A stretch of DNA of 64,000 nucleotides, from NCBI RefSeq assembly GCF_030272615.1, contig NC_081414.1:1551501-1615500 (forward strand), given 5' to 3'. Source of the DNA: Cryptomeria japonica. Lineage: Eukaryota > Streptophyta > Pinopsida > Cupressales > Cupressaceae. The notes under the pieces are model-generated. The model made no database searches. It had not been told where the DNA came from and worked only from the letters and a program-made list of their open reading frames with translations. Numbering within the stretch: position 1 is the stretch's first letter; every line of letters starts with the position of its first letter. Of the stretch, positions 30,991-41,459 are shown piece after piece. The position numbers and the translations under genes are program-made.

Positions 30991-33900
30991 ATGCCCAACT
31001 TATTGAATAAAGATAGAAATAAAAAAGCAGAAACGAACGAGTGGGAGGCCACGCAGAGGGCCTTGATTCTGGAATGACGTGTAGAACGTAGATGGAGGCT
31101 GAGGCAACTTGCCGAAGGACGACCTGCCAAAGGGTTGCCTGAAGGGAACCAAGGAGGTGTCACTGCCGAGGGGAATTTCTACACGTCGCTAGACCACCGT
31201 AGGGTGAGAAGCCACGAAGAGTTTCTGGAGGAAACAAGGTTACAGAGAGATCTAATCGAAGAGACCCAGGATCGGTTCAGAAACTTATCCCTTACACCAC
31301 AAAGTGAGGATCACCAAAGGGAGCCAGGAGTGGGCGCGGGTGACAACGAAGGGGAGGATAACCGTACGGTAGGTGCCACACTCGGCATGCAAAACACCGT
31401 ACCTCCAGTCACCCACGCAGGACACACCACCGACATCGGAGGGAGCGACGCAGGGGCACAGACACAGCCACAACCACCCCCAGGAAGACGACCCCCATCG
31501 ATGGGGAGTAAACAGAAATTGCCGAAGTTCAATGGTGACGGGAAGGAAGATCCCGTCCGCCATTGTTGAACGTGTGAAACCATATGGTCAGCGAACGGTG
31601 TTACCGACCAAGACGAATGGGTAACACAGTTCCCAACAACTTTAAGGGGAGTGGCCATAGACTGGTACTCAGACATGGATAAGGCCAAAGTCGGCACATG
31701 GCCCGACCTGAAGGAGGAGTTTGGGATAGAGTTATGCCTCTTGAGAGATGACAACGAAATAGTCGCCGAGATCTATGGAACGAAGCAGAACAAGAACGAG
31801 ACTGTTCGAGCCTATAGTTGGCGGCTGAAGGAACTATTGGGAAAAATAGAGAGTCAACTAGCAGATGGGTTGAAAAAGCGATGGTTTGTGGAGGGACTAA
31901 AGCATTCCCTTCGAAAGAAGATGAAAATCATTCCACCTACATCGTACGAAGACGCATACAATAGAGCGATGGATCTCGAGAGCGAGACCAAGACATTGAA
32001 GAAAAAGAAGAAGGATAGCTTGTCCGAGGAGGATGACTCGTCACAGGAAAGTAACAGCAACAACAAGGCTAGCAAACAGGTGCACGCGCTCCAGAAAGAC
32101 ATGGAGCGAATGAGGAGGGAGTTCAAAACTATGAGAAGCACCGGTTGAACTGAAGGGGACATATGGTGCACTGAGTGCAAAGAGGAGGGGCATACAAAGG
32201 GTACATGCCCGAAGAAAGCATTTTGCGAGATTTGCCAAGTGATGGGACACTTCATCAAGGAATGCCCATACAACATGAAAACCCGAAGTACGCAAATGAG
32301 CCAAGTGTTGTTCACGGAGCAGGCCACAACACCCACACTAGCGGGTACGACCCAACAAACCAACACAACGACATCATCTGGAGGTTACCGGGACAACAAA
32401 CGCGACGGCGGAAGGAATAGCAACAATAACAATAACGAAAGTCGTATCCAGTATGATGCCAAGGGCCGACCAATTATCCAATGTAGGGCTTGTAATCAGT
32501 AGGGGCACTTCGCCCGTGATTGCACGAAGGAAGCCACCCCTGAGCACCTCTGTCGATGGTGTGGGCCAGGCGACCATGAGGACGCAAATTGCCGACAGGC
32601 AGGGGTTAATCTCCTCAACATTGAGAAGGCTGAGAAGACTGGTGAGAAAGAAGTACTGGCGATCACCCGCGCCCAGACGAAAAAAGCCACTTATCCTGAC
32701 CCCCGTACGGAGGAGAGATTACGGGAGGCAAAGGCCAATATTGAACGTGAGATGATGGTCGAACGACGAGACAATGAGGTGGCGAGTACATCATCCCGTA
32801 CGGAAGCGGAAAATAACATCATTGGGCAAGTACTGCAGATGGAAGTACCTATAAGGGTAAAGGACCTTCTAGAAACAATGCCATAGTTAAGAACCGCCAT
32901 TTTCAGTTCCATACAAACCACTGCGCAGGCACCTTTGCGTGCCACACAGGCGGAAGTTCCGGTCAGCCCCTCGGCTGACCCAATGTTGTTGGCCTTAAAT
33001 AGTGGTCGACATCCTGCTGTAGTAGAGATGAGAATTCTCGGGGCTATCCTCAAAGACACCATCGTGGACGGAGGTTCGGGGGTGAATGTACTGCCAGTGG
33101 ATACGTGGAAGAAGTTGGGGAAGCCAACACTATGGCCACCCACGTTCAACTTGGTAGGTGCAGACCAACACGACATCAAGCCACTCGGCACCCTGATGGC
33201 CCAGCCGATCACCATCGGCACGCAACCTTCCATACTAGATTTTGTGGTAATCCCACTCAAGAAGAAGGGGTACGATGCCATCTTAGGCAGAGGGTGGCTG
33301 GTTACAACAAAGGTGAACCACGAGTGGAAAAAGAACACCCTTTCTATGGAGAAAGGGGGGCGGAAGTACATCATTGATCTGAGGACCCAGGTTGTTGACG
33401 AGGAACTGGCATCATCTTCGGAATCGGAGGATGAAGGAAAAGGCGACCCGAGGGACGAAGGATGGGGCTGCAGGGAGTCCAACGACGAAGGGATTCTCAA
33501 ACTAGGAGAGTGCTCCGAGGATGAGACAGGGTCATTGAACGAGCTCTTCCATTGACAGATGGAGGATTACAAAATGTTCCAGAGCTATAGGCTCGAAGTA
33601 GAGGAACCAGAGCAAGTAACAGAGGAGGTGTACTTGCCAGAATACATAGAATATTGGAAGGGAGATGCCCCAAACCTCGGTGACGTAGATAATCCGAAGA
33701 TCAATTGTGTCGGCAACGATTGGAACCCTGTGTGGAAGGTCGCAACTTTCAAAATCTTTCTTCTTATTCTTCTTCTTATGTACGAGAAGGAGACCATGGT
33801 CCCTGTAGAATTTGTGGTTCCAGGTCTTCGGATGACCATTGAAAATAGACTTGCCACCAACGGGTCCAAATTGAAACCCTACCACAAGAAGCGTGCAGGG

Positions 33901-34086
33901 GACCCGAGAGGCCGAAAGGACACCCGAGAGTTCGGACGGGGACCCGAGAGGATGGAAGGGGACTCGAGAGGCCGGGCAGGCGACTTGAGAGGCACGGGAT
34001 CAACGCGGGAGACTCTTGGGCGAGGAAAACCGAGAAGGATGAAGGGCGATCCCAGAGACAGGGGACCCGAGTTGATGACTCTCTAG
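30991..34086 (+). pseudogene. gag-pro: gag-protease polyprotein of element B with internal pol deletion
   Basis: A single frame of 1,032 codons has no frameshift but six internal stops: TGA 31075, TGA 31567, TGA 32146, TAG 32500, TAG 32884, TGA 33553. It starts MPNLLNKDRNKK. The capsid core (AIDWYSDMDKAKVGTW, ETVRAYSWRLKELLGKIESQ) lies at residues 220-290. Four CCHC zinc knuckles follow: CTECKEEGHTKGTC, CEICQVMGHFIKEC, CRACNQ-stop-GHFARDC and CRWCGPGDHEDANC. The protease has IVDGGSGVNVLP, the D-x-G active site in its plant Gypsy form, and YDAILGRGWL. After about residue 930 the sequence jumps to MVPVEFVVPGLRMTIENRL and NGSKLKPYHKK, the C-terminal end of a Gypsy integrase, so RT, RNase H and the integrase core were deleted in phase. 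A Gly/Arg/Asp-rich tail (GDPRGRKDTRE) ends at TAG 34084. Confidence 0.8.
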
Positions 34087-34195
34087 ACAACTAAATTAGG
34101 AAATTAAAAAAATAAAATAATTTTTTTTATTGCCGTACGGGTCTGTACGACAGTGGACCGTACGACTTGAAAAAAAAAGAAAAAAAGAGAGAAGA

Positions 34196-34320
34196 AAGCC
34201 ACGGTGGAACCACGGTGCGGTGGCAACACCGACGGTGGGACCACCATACGTTAGCACCACCATGCGGTGGCAACACCGACGATGGGACCACCGACGGTGG
34301 AAACCACCGTTGCCGCAAGA
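34196..34320 (+). repeat. GC-rich 47-bp tandem in element B
   Basis: GCGGTGGCAACACCGACGGT plus GGGACCACC at 34217 recurs at 34264 with one change. The GGTGG/CCACC words make the segment strongly self-complementary. Nearby, CGTACGG-type words recur. Confidence 0.75.
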
Positions 34321-34675
34321 AATAAAGGCACGGAGCGCGGAGACATAAACACAGCACCGCACAAACAAGCACAAACAAACACATCCGTATGGTGGAGGGG
34401 TGTTGACCGCACGGGAAGGTGGCCGTACGATTGGAGGTGTCAATGCTGTTGTTGACTGTACAGGGAGAGGTTGTAGGGTCGGGGTGCCATTGGGGACATT
34501 ACAGTGGAAAAAAAAAAAAGACGATCAGATTTAAAATCATTCGATGGAGTTTGGAGCCAGGATATTGGAAATTTAGAGTGGAGAAGGGTTTTTGCATCTT
34601 AAAATATCATAGAAATGATGTGCGCCATGGACTTTCGTATGGTTCTAAGGGTTTTAAATTGGTGTTGGCCGCAGG

Positions 34676-34742
34676 GGCGCTGCCCCTCGACCCCGCTGGG
34701 GCACTGCCCCAAACCCCGCTGGGAGCACTGCCCCTAGACCCC
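34676..34742 (+). repeat. GGGGC(A/G)CTGCCCC tandem in element B
   Basis: Three units of about 25 bp, CGCTGGGGCACTGCCCC joined by AAACC or TAGACC, each itself palindromic (GGGGC...GCCCC). Confidence 0.8.
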
Positions 34743-34769
34743 AGTTTATTTTTGAGCTACAATACACTT

Positions 34770-35515
34770 GTTGGAGTTTGGTGAAGGGCATTAGAGATGT
34801 CATGGTAAGTGTTGTGGTTGTCCATGCTGTGAGAAAGAAGCCTGCAGCTAAGCATTGGTGGGGAAGCCATAAGCCGTAGAGGGAGACGGATTTGGAGGTT
34901 GGGAACAAACAGAGTTTGAGGGAAAGCATTGCAGGTCCGCGCAGTTGTATGACACCAGGGAGTTATTCAGTTCAGTTATTAGCCTTTGGGGAGTGTGATG
35001 GAGGATTTGAGGTGTCTCCTAGCCTTTGTGCCAGCAGGTTGTGGCCACCTCCAGGCAGAAATGGTACGCTTTAAAGAACTTGGAGTATGTCTCAGCTGGA
35101 TGTGAGGTTGCCTTGGTGGATGCAGAGAGGGCTCGGGAGGAGCTGACCACCAGGTTGGAGGTAGTACTAGCGTGAGACTTAGCTTAGCGTACCCAGGAGT
35201 TGGATGTCGAGAGGGCAACACCGGTGGCTATCGAGGACAAATTGGCTAGGGAGACAGTATCATTTGAGTAGCAATTGGTGGAGGCTGAGACTGAAAAGCA
35301 TGTTTTGCAGACAAGTTTGGTTTAGGCACAGGAGGATTGTGATGTCAAAGGAAGCACTAATGGTGAAATCCGCACTTGAGCATCGGATGGTAGCAGAAAA
35401 GGGTTTTCAGTCGAGGACGTAGCAGGTGTATAAGTTCCGGGCTTGACTGGCGTCAACAGTTCTGTTTAATGTCATCTCTATTTTGTATTGTCGTCCGGAG
35501 ACGACTTCTTTTCTT
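34770..35515 (+). pseudogene. aORF of element B, decayed coiled-coil protein
   Basis: Two or three frames carry parts of a helical protein: VDAERAREELTTRLEVVLA with TAG stops, then IEDKLARETVSFE, then KEALMVKSALEHRMVAEKGF. The last matches the end of the aORF of element A in position and pattern (KELMEAVFRVKRSWEHQLVA). The N-terminal domain seen in A is not recognisable here. The ORF lies in sense orientation directly before the pre-PPT hairpin. Function unknown. Confidence 0.5.
35490..35505 (+). promoter_or_regulatory. Conserved hairpin before the PPT of element B
   Basis: GTCGTCCGGAGACGAC, a 6-bp stem with CGGA loop, is equal to the hairpin of element A except for one loop base. Confidence 0.6.
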
Positions 35516-35528
35516 TTGGGGGGGATGA
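35514..35528 (+). promoter_or_regulatory. Polypurine tract of element B
   Basis: TTTTGGGGGGGATGA ends at the 3' LTR start. Confidence 0.75.
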
Positions 35529-35791
35529 TGTTGGCGGCAATATTGTACATGAAAATAAAACTAGTTAATTAAGTTGTAATTGTCTTGGTTAGTTGGCAAC
35601 CATGGGGTGGTAGTTGTGGTGCGACGGTTGGCGCTCGCACCCCCTCGGTACCTTTAAATACTTCCGAATGTAACTTGTGAGGGAACAATTATGAATGGAA
35701 TAACATCTCTTATACTTGTCTGATATCTATGGCGTTATTATTCTGCATTACGTGCTGTATGCTTTAAGTTATTCACCCGAGAGGGCAAACA
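35529..35791 (+). mobile_element. 3' LTR of element B
   Basis: 263 bp, TGTTGGCGGCAATATTG to GAGAGGGCAAACA, same length as the 5' LTR. Confidence 0.9.
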
Positions 35792-35859
35792 ACCGGAGTG
35801 AGATGGAGATGGTGCAAAGAACAATACTTTCCCTACTTTCCTATCGTGAGATGGTCTAA

Positions 35860-37240
35860 ATGTTCCATCTCCATCTCTATTGGTCTAAACTTGTTTTTTT
35901 CTATGAAAAGAAAAAAAAGAAAATGTATATCACTCCAATCTTTCCTTGCTTGCAGTAGGCAAGCATTTTCAATTAGAGTCCCTCTCATTGCATTTGTTAA
36001 GTATTATTATTTCTCATTTATTCATTTTAGTTTTACATTACCCCATCTTAAAAATCAGCCTTTGTAAGCAAGCTGAAATCATGAGCAAATGCAATGCACA
36101 TGTGGGCGTTGAGGTTGTGGAACCAATAGTTTATTTCAGGCATCATGCGCCAAATGCAAGCGAATGCAACTGAGTTTTCGGTCCAAGTACACATAAGTGG
36201 TGAACGATTAGTTTGTAGACTAATTTATAAGGATCTTACATCGTGTGCGGGAGATCCATTCATTGAACTTAATGTGCACTATTCCCTCTTGTTTTTAAAT
36301 TTTTTTTTTTTCTCTTTTTTCTTTTCTCCAGCTGATTTCCCAAGTGGCCCCTATGAGGTAGCCAAACTCAATCATTAGGGATTTGGATCAGTGGCCAACT
36401 GACATGATCTCTTATTAGGGATAAGGAACCAGTCAGAATCCTTTACACTTTAGGTTCTGGCAAACCAAGATGGGTGTACCTATATCAATACCTTTATAAT
36501 CCTAATTTTTATTGAATGGGTATTGTGACAGATATGTTCTCAATGTATGAGAATTAAGTGGGTATATGGTATCAAGCAGATTTGGCTTTATCCTTGATTC
36601 ATAAATCTTAAAATCCTTGAGAACAGGTAATTCCTACTCTAATTCTTTAAACTGAAAGCATAATTGAAACAAAATAACTTGGAAAAGAAATTTGTTTTTG
36701 ATTTTTTAAAGATGTATCGAAGCTGTAAAACTAGAGAACATGATCGGTTCCTATCCTAGGGCTAATGGAGTGATCAATAAAATGGAATCACTTGAAAGAA
36801 TTGTAACATTTTAACTAGAGACATTCATATTCTGTTTGTATTAATCAAACTATGAAGATGAGTTACAAGCTCTACTTATTATCCAATAAAAGAATCTACA
36901 AAATCTCTGAATCTGATTTAAGCATTTAATCTTCCACTTTAGAAGTAGAAATCAAACACACACAAACTATGGGTAAGGACGGTAAGGGAGTATGGGTAGG
37001 TTAAGGGGAGTAAAGCTAGTAAGGAATGTGAGATGAGGGTTGGAGGGTGTAAGAAATGGAAGATATAAGAACTGGAAGGAAGGCATGAAGTGGGAATGAA
37101 GGAGGGTGAAGGATAGGATCGCGGTAGGAGGTGGGTAGGCTAAGGGGATAAATGGTTTCTTTAAATTATTTAATTAACTTCGATTTTGGAATACAGTTAT
37201 TGGAGATGGCTTCGAAATCATTGAACTTCGATTTCAAGAT
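35860..37240. other. Non-coding stretch
   Basis: AT-rich with a poly(T) tract near 36298 and a G/A-rich patch at 36965-37140 (GTAAGG/GAAGG words). The segment 36385-36485 is weakly similar to 18545-18610. No gene is supported. Confidence 0.4.
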
Positions 37241-37247
37241 GCTCTGA

Positions 37248-37548
37248 TAATACAAGTGCTTCACAATGTCAATTTGTATTTATGGACAAGACAAAAGGAT
37301 TAAGACAAGTACTTCTCATATTCCTTGCTTCAAAGACTTACAATTATGTATTCTATCTAAAAGACTTAAAAGTACTTAAAAGAGGAAAAACCTAAGAATC
37401 AAGAACTAGAAAATTTGAATAAGGCCTTGAATTCCCTTATATATGACAAGGGAGCATTTTGAGTCTTTTACAAAAGATAAGTGGCAATAGGTAATCGCTT
37501 GATACACTAGAAGACAAAAAACTTTTTGAGTTATTGACAGGATCAAAC
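37248..37548 (-). mobile_element. Candidate LTR, minus strand
   Basis: On the minus strand an A/G-rich tract (AAAAAAATGAAGAAGAA) precedes TGTTTGATCCTGTC near 37548. A TATA-like CATATATAAGG lies near 37440. TTATCAGAGC, close to a tRNA-iMet primer site, follows near 37248. The three signals suggest a 300-bp LTR, but no second copy is present, so this is tentative. Confidence 0.3.
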
Positions 37549-37856
37549 ATTCTTCTTCATTTTTTTCAAGTGGTAGTTATTGTTGATAGCTTGAAGCCTA
37601 CTTTTCTCCTCACAAGTCTGCTTATCATGCTGAAAAAGATCCGACAATCATGCAGACACATTAAGACCACCATGACAGAGAGTAGGTTGTTGCAAATTTT
37701 AATATATATGAAATTGATGCTCAAATCTTCACAGCTAGTCTACAAAATTCTTCTAGCATAATTACAATTGACCTAAAAATAAGATCTAATCTTCCTTTTA
37801 ACAACGGCTACTTCATGTTTCAAAATTACAAAATTGTTTCTCAGAGAAACAATGGA

Positions 37857-40800
37857 TCATAGAACTTGGCCTTCTTTTAACTTTTGAATCTTCTGAAGAT
37901 GCCTATGATAGTCTTCAATATCTATTCTGCTTCTTATTATCTCCATCTTTGTCAATCCAGATTCAAACATGGACAAAGCTTCCAAGTATGAATCCAACTT
38001 CTTTGTTGTCTTAGGTCTCATCTGCATGTATATCCACAATCATGGGATCTAGGACTATTTTGATTTTTGCCTTCCACTTTGCTTTTGATCTCAGTTGCTT
38101 CTTCCCCTCACTATCCTTCTTCTCCTTATAAAAAAGGGGAGGCATGTGGCATGTAATAAGGCTCCTAAACTTGGAGAGCTTTGTTATGATCATCTTAGTA
38201 TATAACCTATGAGTAAAGAATATTTGAATCAAAGCATTTAACTTTGTCCTCATGTCACCAATCAATTCATGTTATTTAGGCAAAGGCCTCTCAAGGCAAA
38301 CCTCTAAACCATCTATAAACCTTTTCAGATAAGAGATGGAGTAGGCGATATACTTCTCGCACCCTATATGGGATTGATGAAAATTCATGAGCTCCTTATG
38401 CTCATCCCATGCCACTTCAACATGGTCAAGCATAGCATTGAATCTAGACTCTAGAAGAGTCTTAGTCAATTCTGTTACTGACTTCATTTTTGCTCTCCTT
38501 ACATCTTTATGGAGTTGATCAATTTCTTGTTTCATCCTAGAGTTCACTCTTGCTATTGCTAGGTCATTCCTTAGACCTAGTGCCTCCTTAGAAGGCTAGT
38601 GTCCTAGAGCTGGTATATACTGAGAAGGCCTTGAATAAAATGGCTCTTCAACTTGTTTGAACCTATCTTTAAGGATCTTGTTCTCCTCTTCAATTCTCTT
38701 AGACACCTTACGTGCAAATCTTCCAACATTAACTATCATGTTAGTAGGCTTTGTAGCCAAGGTGTCTGATACTCTCTTTAAGAGCAATTTTCCATACAAG
38801 TCATCTGGTGTTGAAGCATTGAGGGCTTATGAATAGCCGGATATAAACACCAAATAGCTAGTATGTCCAATTTATCATCAAAGGTGGAGCCGAAGAATAG
38901 ACTCCTGGCCTACTCAGGACCTAGATTTTCTAGATCAATATCTTGCCTTTTCCTTAGGCAATCAAATGCAACGGCTGAGGAAAGATCCCAACCCTCAAGA
39001 AGTAAGGCTCCACTCTTCTTAACAATTTGTCTTCCCATATCTGGAGTCATATTCTCCAACTGTTCATTAGTATACTTTAGGATTCCATCTTCCAATCTCA
39101 ACTTTGCCCCTTCATCAAGGGCATCAAGTTGTGTACCCCTCCCTTCTAAAAACTTCTTGAATTCTCTAGTTTGGATGAAATTTTTATCATTCATGAATTC
39201 CTCACAAGCAGTGAGTTTACATCCTCTGTGATATCTCCTCCCAACCAAAAAGCACTAACAACCCTTTATGGAGAAGGGTCTTCAATCTGCACTCTTGATC
39301 TTATCTCAAATTTGTGAGGCGACATTGGTTGTTCAACTTGAATATTGAATCCCTCATAAGATTCAAATGCTATGCAAAGGTATAACAACCCTTGGGCTCT
39401 TAGGGACAAGAAAGGTTGTGAATCTGAGGAGGAAGGAGCTGCATGGGCTTCTTGGAGGATGAAGCAATGAATGACCTTGGAGGGGAAAGGGTAACATCAG
39501 AGGGAGGTTGTGGAACTGAGGGAGCAATGAAAGGAGGTGGGGGTGGTAGTTCCTCAGGACTATGTGATGAAGAGGCTGGTCCAATTGGAGAGCCAATAGA
39601 AGATGGTGACTCAAACCCAACCTCAATTGTGGGGGAACTAGGCCCTGCAGACTATGCTTGGACTCTTGGTCGCTCATGGGGTAGAGGCATTTCATCCACC
39701 TCCTTATAGGCACAAAAAATTGCCCTCATTTTGGATTCAAGAATCAATAATTTCTCCGAATGAGGAACACAGGAGCCGTCACTTCTCTTTTTCAAATTTT
39801 CATTATACATTATTTTATACCACCTTTTCTTTTGCTTGAAGACCTCTTGATAATCTGAGGCATTTCTAATTAAGTCCTCATTCCGCTCATGGTTAGGGCA
39901 TTTTCCTTTTGTAAGCCCTCTTACAAACCATTCAAAATCATAATACCTATGCTTTGCGAGAGGAAGACCATACTTACCAAGCATAGTGTCCAAAATTTTA
40001 TATGCTCTCTTGTTTGTGAAGTGAAACCCTCCCCGCTTGAACTTGTGATGGGAGGAATGAGCCCTTCTTGTGAGTTCCTCCAATAATAGACTCTTTTGCT
40101 TCAAAGAATTGATGCATAATCTCCAAAAAAGCAAGCCTATTTGGCACTATGATTGGAAGGTGCATTGACACAACAGGGCTTCCAAAAACCCTAATAATTG
40201 TTTGTGAAGTGAAATCCTCCCCGCCTGAACTTGTGATGGGAGGAATGAGCCCTTCTTGTGAGTTCCTCCAATAATAGACTGTTCTGCTTCAAAGAACTGA
40301 TGCATAATCTCCAAAAAAGCAAGCCTATCAGGCACTATGATTGGAAGGTGCCTTGACACAACAGGGCTTCCAAAAACCCTAATAATTGTATGGTCCTTCA
40401 AGTAGAACCAAAACCCCCAATTATGATCTATTCCTTCCTCTAGGTCAAGGTCCTTTGGCCTAAGAAATTTCTTTGCCTTTTCACTTAATCCCCACAACAC
40501 ACTCCCTTGTAGTAAACCCATCATCCTTCTGACAAAATGATTTTCAAATACAATGTAATTGGACTGCCTACAATGCATGTCCCATAGATATTTCCACTCC
40601 TAGACAGGAAGAAACTCCCCTTGTACCATGGGCCTAACCCTAAGGTCCTCATGCTAGACCTTAAGACCATTGAACATCAAGATATGCATCAGGATTGAAT
40701 AGTATCTAAAATGCACAGAGGGAGCTCCCTTGAATTTGATAGATTGCATTATGCAACTTGTCTCCAATTAAGCTTGCATAATCAAGAGGCCTATTGTGGT

Positions 40801-41456
40801 CTTGGCTCTGAATATCCATACATAAGACCAACATCCAATTAGGGATGAATGGTTTTGCATCTAGAGCAAAAACTTGGGACAAAGTATCCGACAAATAAGT
40901 CCACAAAATAAGGGGGTTGGTCCCTTGGAGTCAAAACCTTCTCATCTCTTGAAAGATGTTTTGGCCTAAAGGTCAGAATCTTGCTCCTATAGAGCCTATC
41001 ATGAGATTTGAATTCCATGGCCAATTCATCAATGTCCAAAGCTCAATTGTTCCTCTCATCTAACACAAAAGCTTCTTCAATTGTCTTCTTGTTTATGATA
41101 GCTAGCCTTTCACCATCACGAGCTAGAATTTCTCTAGTTCCCTCCTCATATCTTCTAGCTATAGCTCTCGTAAGTTCAATGTCAACAAAGACATTGGGAA
41201 CGACCAACTTTTCTAGGTTCAAATCCCAGATATTTCTAATTGGGATGCTCTCCTTTATGATATAACACCATCTCCATAGATTGAGCCCCCGTGGTTCAAT
41301 AATGGGGTCTCTGCATCTTGCATTGTGATCAATTAGGAAATCCTTCGCTCCGCTGCCAACCTTTGCTCTTTTCTGAATGTCAGTGGACCCAAGAAGCTAA
41401 GCAATAATCTCATCATTGAACTTCCTCTTGGATTAAGAAGCAGAAGCTTTAGCCAT
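37857..41456 (-). pseudogene. Long unrecognised minus-strand ORF, frameshifted, about 1,100 residues
   Basis: From ATG 41456 (MAKASAS, TAA two codons later) the minus strand can be read to TAA 37857 through at least five frame changes and several stops. The N-terminal 400 residues look globular, with IREILARDGERL-like and LDIDELAMEFKSHDRLYRSK and KDHTIIRVFGSPVVSRHLPI segments. A Pro/Ser-rich linker lies near 39400-39650 (EELPPPPPFIAPSVPQPP). The C-terminal third is helical and coiled-coil (LTKTLLESRFNAMLDHVEVA, SRIDIEDYHRHLQKIQKLK). A 188-bp tandem duplication in the N-terminal half breaks the frame. The layout (globular head, Pro-rich linker, coiled-coil tail) resembles the aORFs of A and D. 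No family can be named; an accessory ORF of an LTR retrotransposon is the best guess. Confidence 0.45.
40013..40388 (-). repeat. 188-bp tandem duplication inside the pseudogene
   Basis: The unit starting TTTGTGAAGTGAAA is at 40013-40200 and 40201-40388, head to tail, ending each time in CCCTAATAATTG. Copies differ at about ten positions. 188 is not a multiple of three, so the duplication itself shifts the reading frame. Confidence 0.9.
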
Positions 41457-41459
41457 ATT

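Larger units (their letters stand above)
30480..35791 (+). mobile_element. Element B: Gypsy-like LTR retrotransposon with pol deletion and 3' aORF
   Basis: Two 263-bp LTRs (30480-30742 and 35529-35791) bound a 5,312-bp unit. Flanks are ACCAG (30475-30479) and ACCGG (35792-35796), a TSD with one CpG-type change. Order: LTR, PBS, short leader ORF, gag with four zinc knuckles, protease, an integrase C-terminal end, GC-rich repeats, sense aORF with coiled coil, hairpin, PPT, LTR. Reverse transcriptase, RNase H and most of integrase are absent, so it is non-autonomous. It is the plus-strand relative of element A. Confidence 0.9.

Noticed and set aside
32691-33500. 269-codon minus-strand ORF opposite the protease of element B
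   Set aside because: The plus strand encodes the D-x-G protease motif and is in frame with gag; the minus ORF has no motif.
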